From the IMG/VR virus record IMGVR_UViG_3300008450_000612, positions 1 through 20,341 of that record: 20,341 nt of DNA, one strand, 5' to 3'. Below the pieces are notes generated by a model. The model was not told where the DNA came from. It made no database searches and saw only the letters and a program-made list of their open reading frames with translations. Every line of letters starts with the position of its first letter. Positions within the stretch are counted from its first letter, which is position 1. The position numbers were made by a program, and so were the translations under genes. The DNA is from a virus. Positions 20,334 through 20,341 of this stretch are shown piece by piece.

Positions 20334-20341
20334 GCATTGCT

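Noticed and set aside
20290-20341. Possible tRNA at the right edge
   Set aside because: The nested stems do not form a cloverleaf, and there is no T-loop consensus or anticodon arm.

Overview
This window is a densely packed structural block of a tailed double-stranded DNA phage, or of a prophage of the same kind. Every gene I can support is on the minus strand, so transcription runs from the right end (about 20,340) to the left end (1). There is no rRNA, tRNA, CRISPR array, insertion sequence, integrase or recognisable bacterial chromosomal gene. Strong AAGGAG-type ribosome binding sites and ATGA/TAATG gene overlaps fit a phage of a Gram-negative bacterium. The gene set resembles uncultured aquatic phages: P22-like portal with a long Gln-rich tail, GroES-like cochaperonin, gpT-type capsid, SU10-like adaptor and many tiny Lys/Gly/Met-rich proteins. 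Host and source environment are inference only. No tail tube, tape measure or sheath gene is visible, so I lean to a short-tailed virus, but the left edge is cut inside a gene.

In transcription order: (1) packaging and head morphogenesis (20,267 to 11,843): small terminase, large terminase, portal, a 64-aa protein, GroES-like cochaperonin, scaffold candidate, a conserved 148-aa protein, a 280-aa structural protein and the major capsid protein. A convincing intrinsic terminator (about 11,777-11,811) closes this block. (2) Decoration and fibre genes (11,679 to 5,784): a 163-aa structural protein, an RcGTA-like spike base protein, a LamG-like fibre candidate, a small fibre protein, then three related beta-repeat proteins. 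A cupin gene lies between the second and third of these. (3) A run of very small basic proteins with a holin candidate (5,784 to 4,476). (4) A Met/Gln-rich low-complexity protein, two connector/adaptor candidates, a zinc-ribbon protein and further small proteins (4,476 to 1,189). (5) A truncated tail-fibre-like gene leaving the left edge.

The genes form one morphogenesis programme. Terminase packages DNA through the portal into a shell built on the scaffold, possibly with help from host GroEL plus the phage cochaperonin. Decoration and spike proteins then coat the head, adaptors close the portal, and fibres bind the host. Genes are linked by stop/start overlaps (ATGA, TAATG), near-contacts (TGATATG, TAACATG) or stop codons merged with the ribosome binding site (TAAGGAG), so translation is probably heavily coupled. 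The most unusual items are a 10-codon mini-ORF bridging two duplicated fibre genes, Cys clusters that differ between these paralogues next to a 39-bp exact DNA repeat, the cupin gene inside the fibre array, and the cochaperonin.
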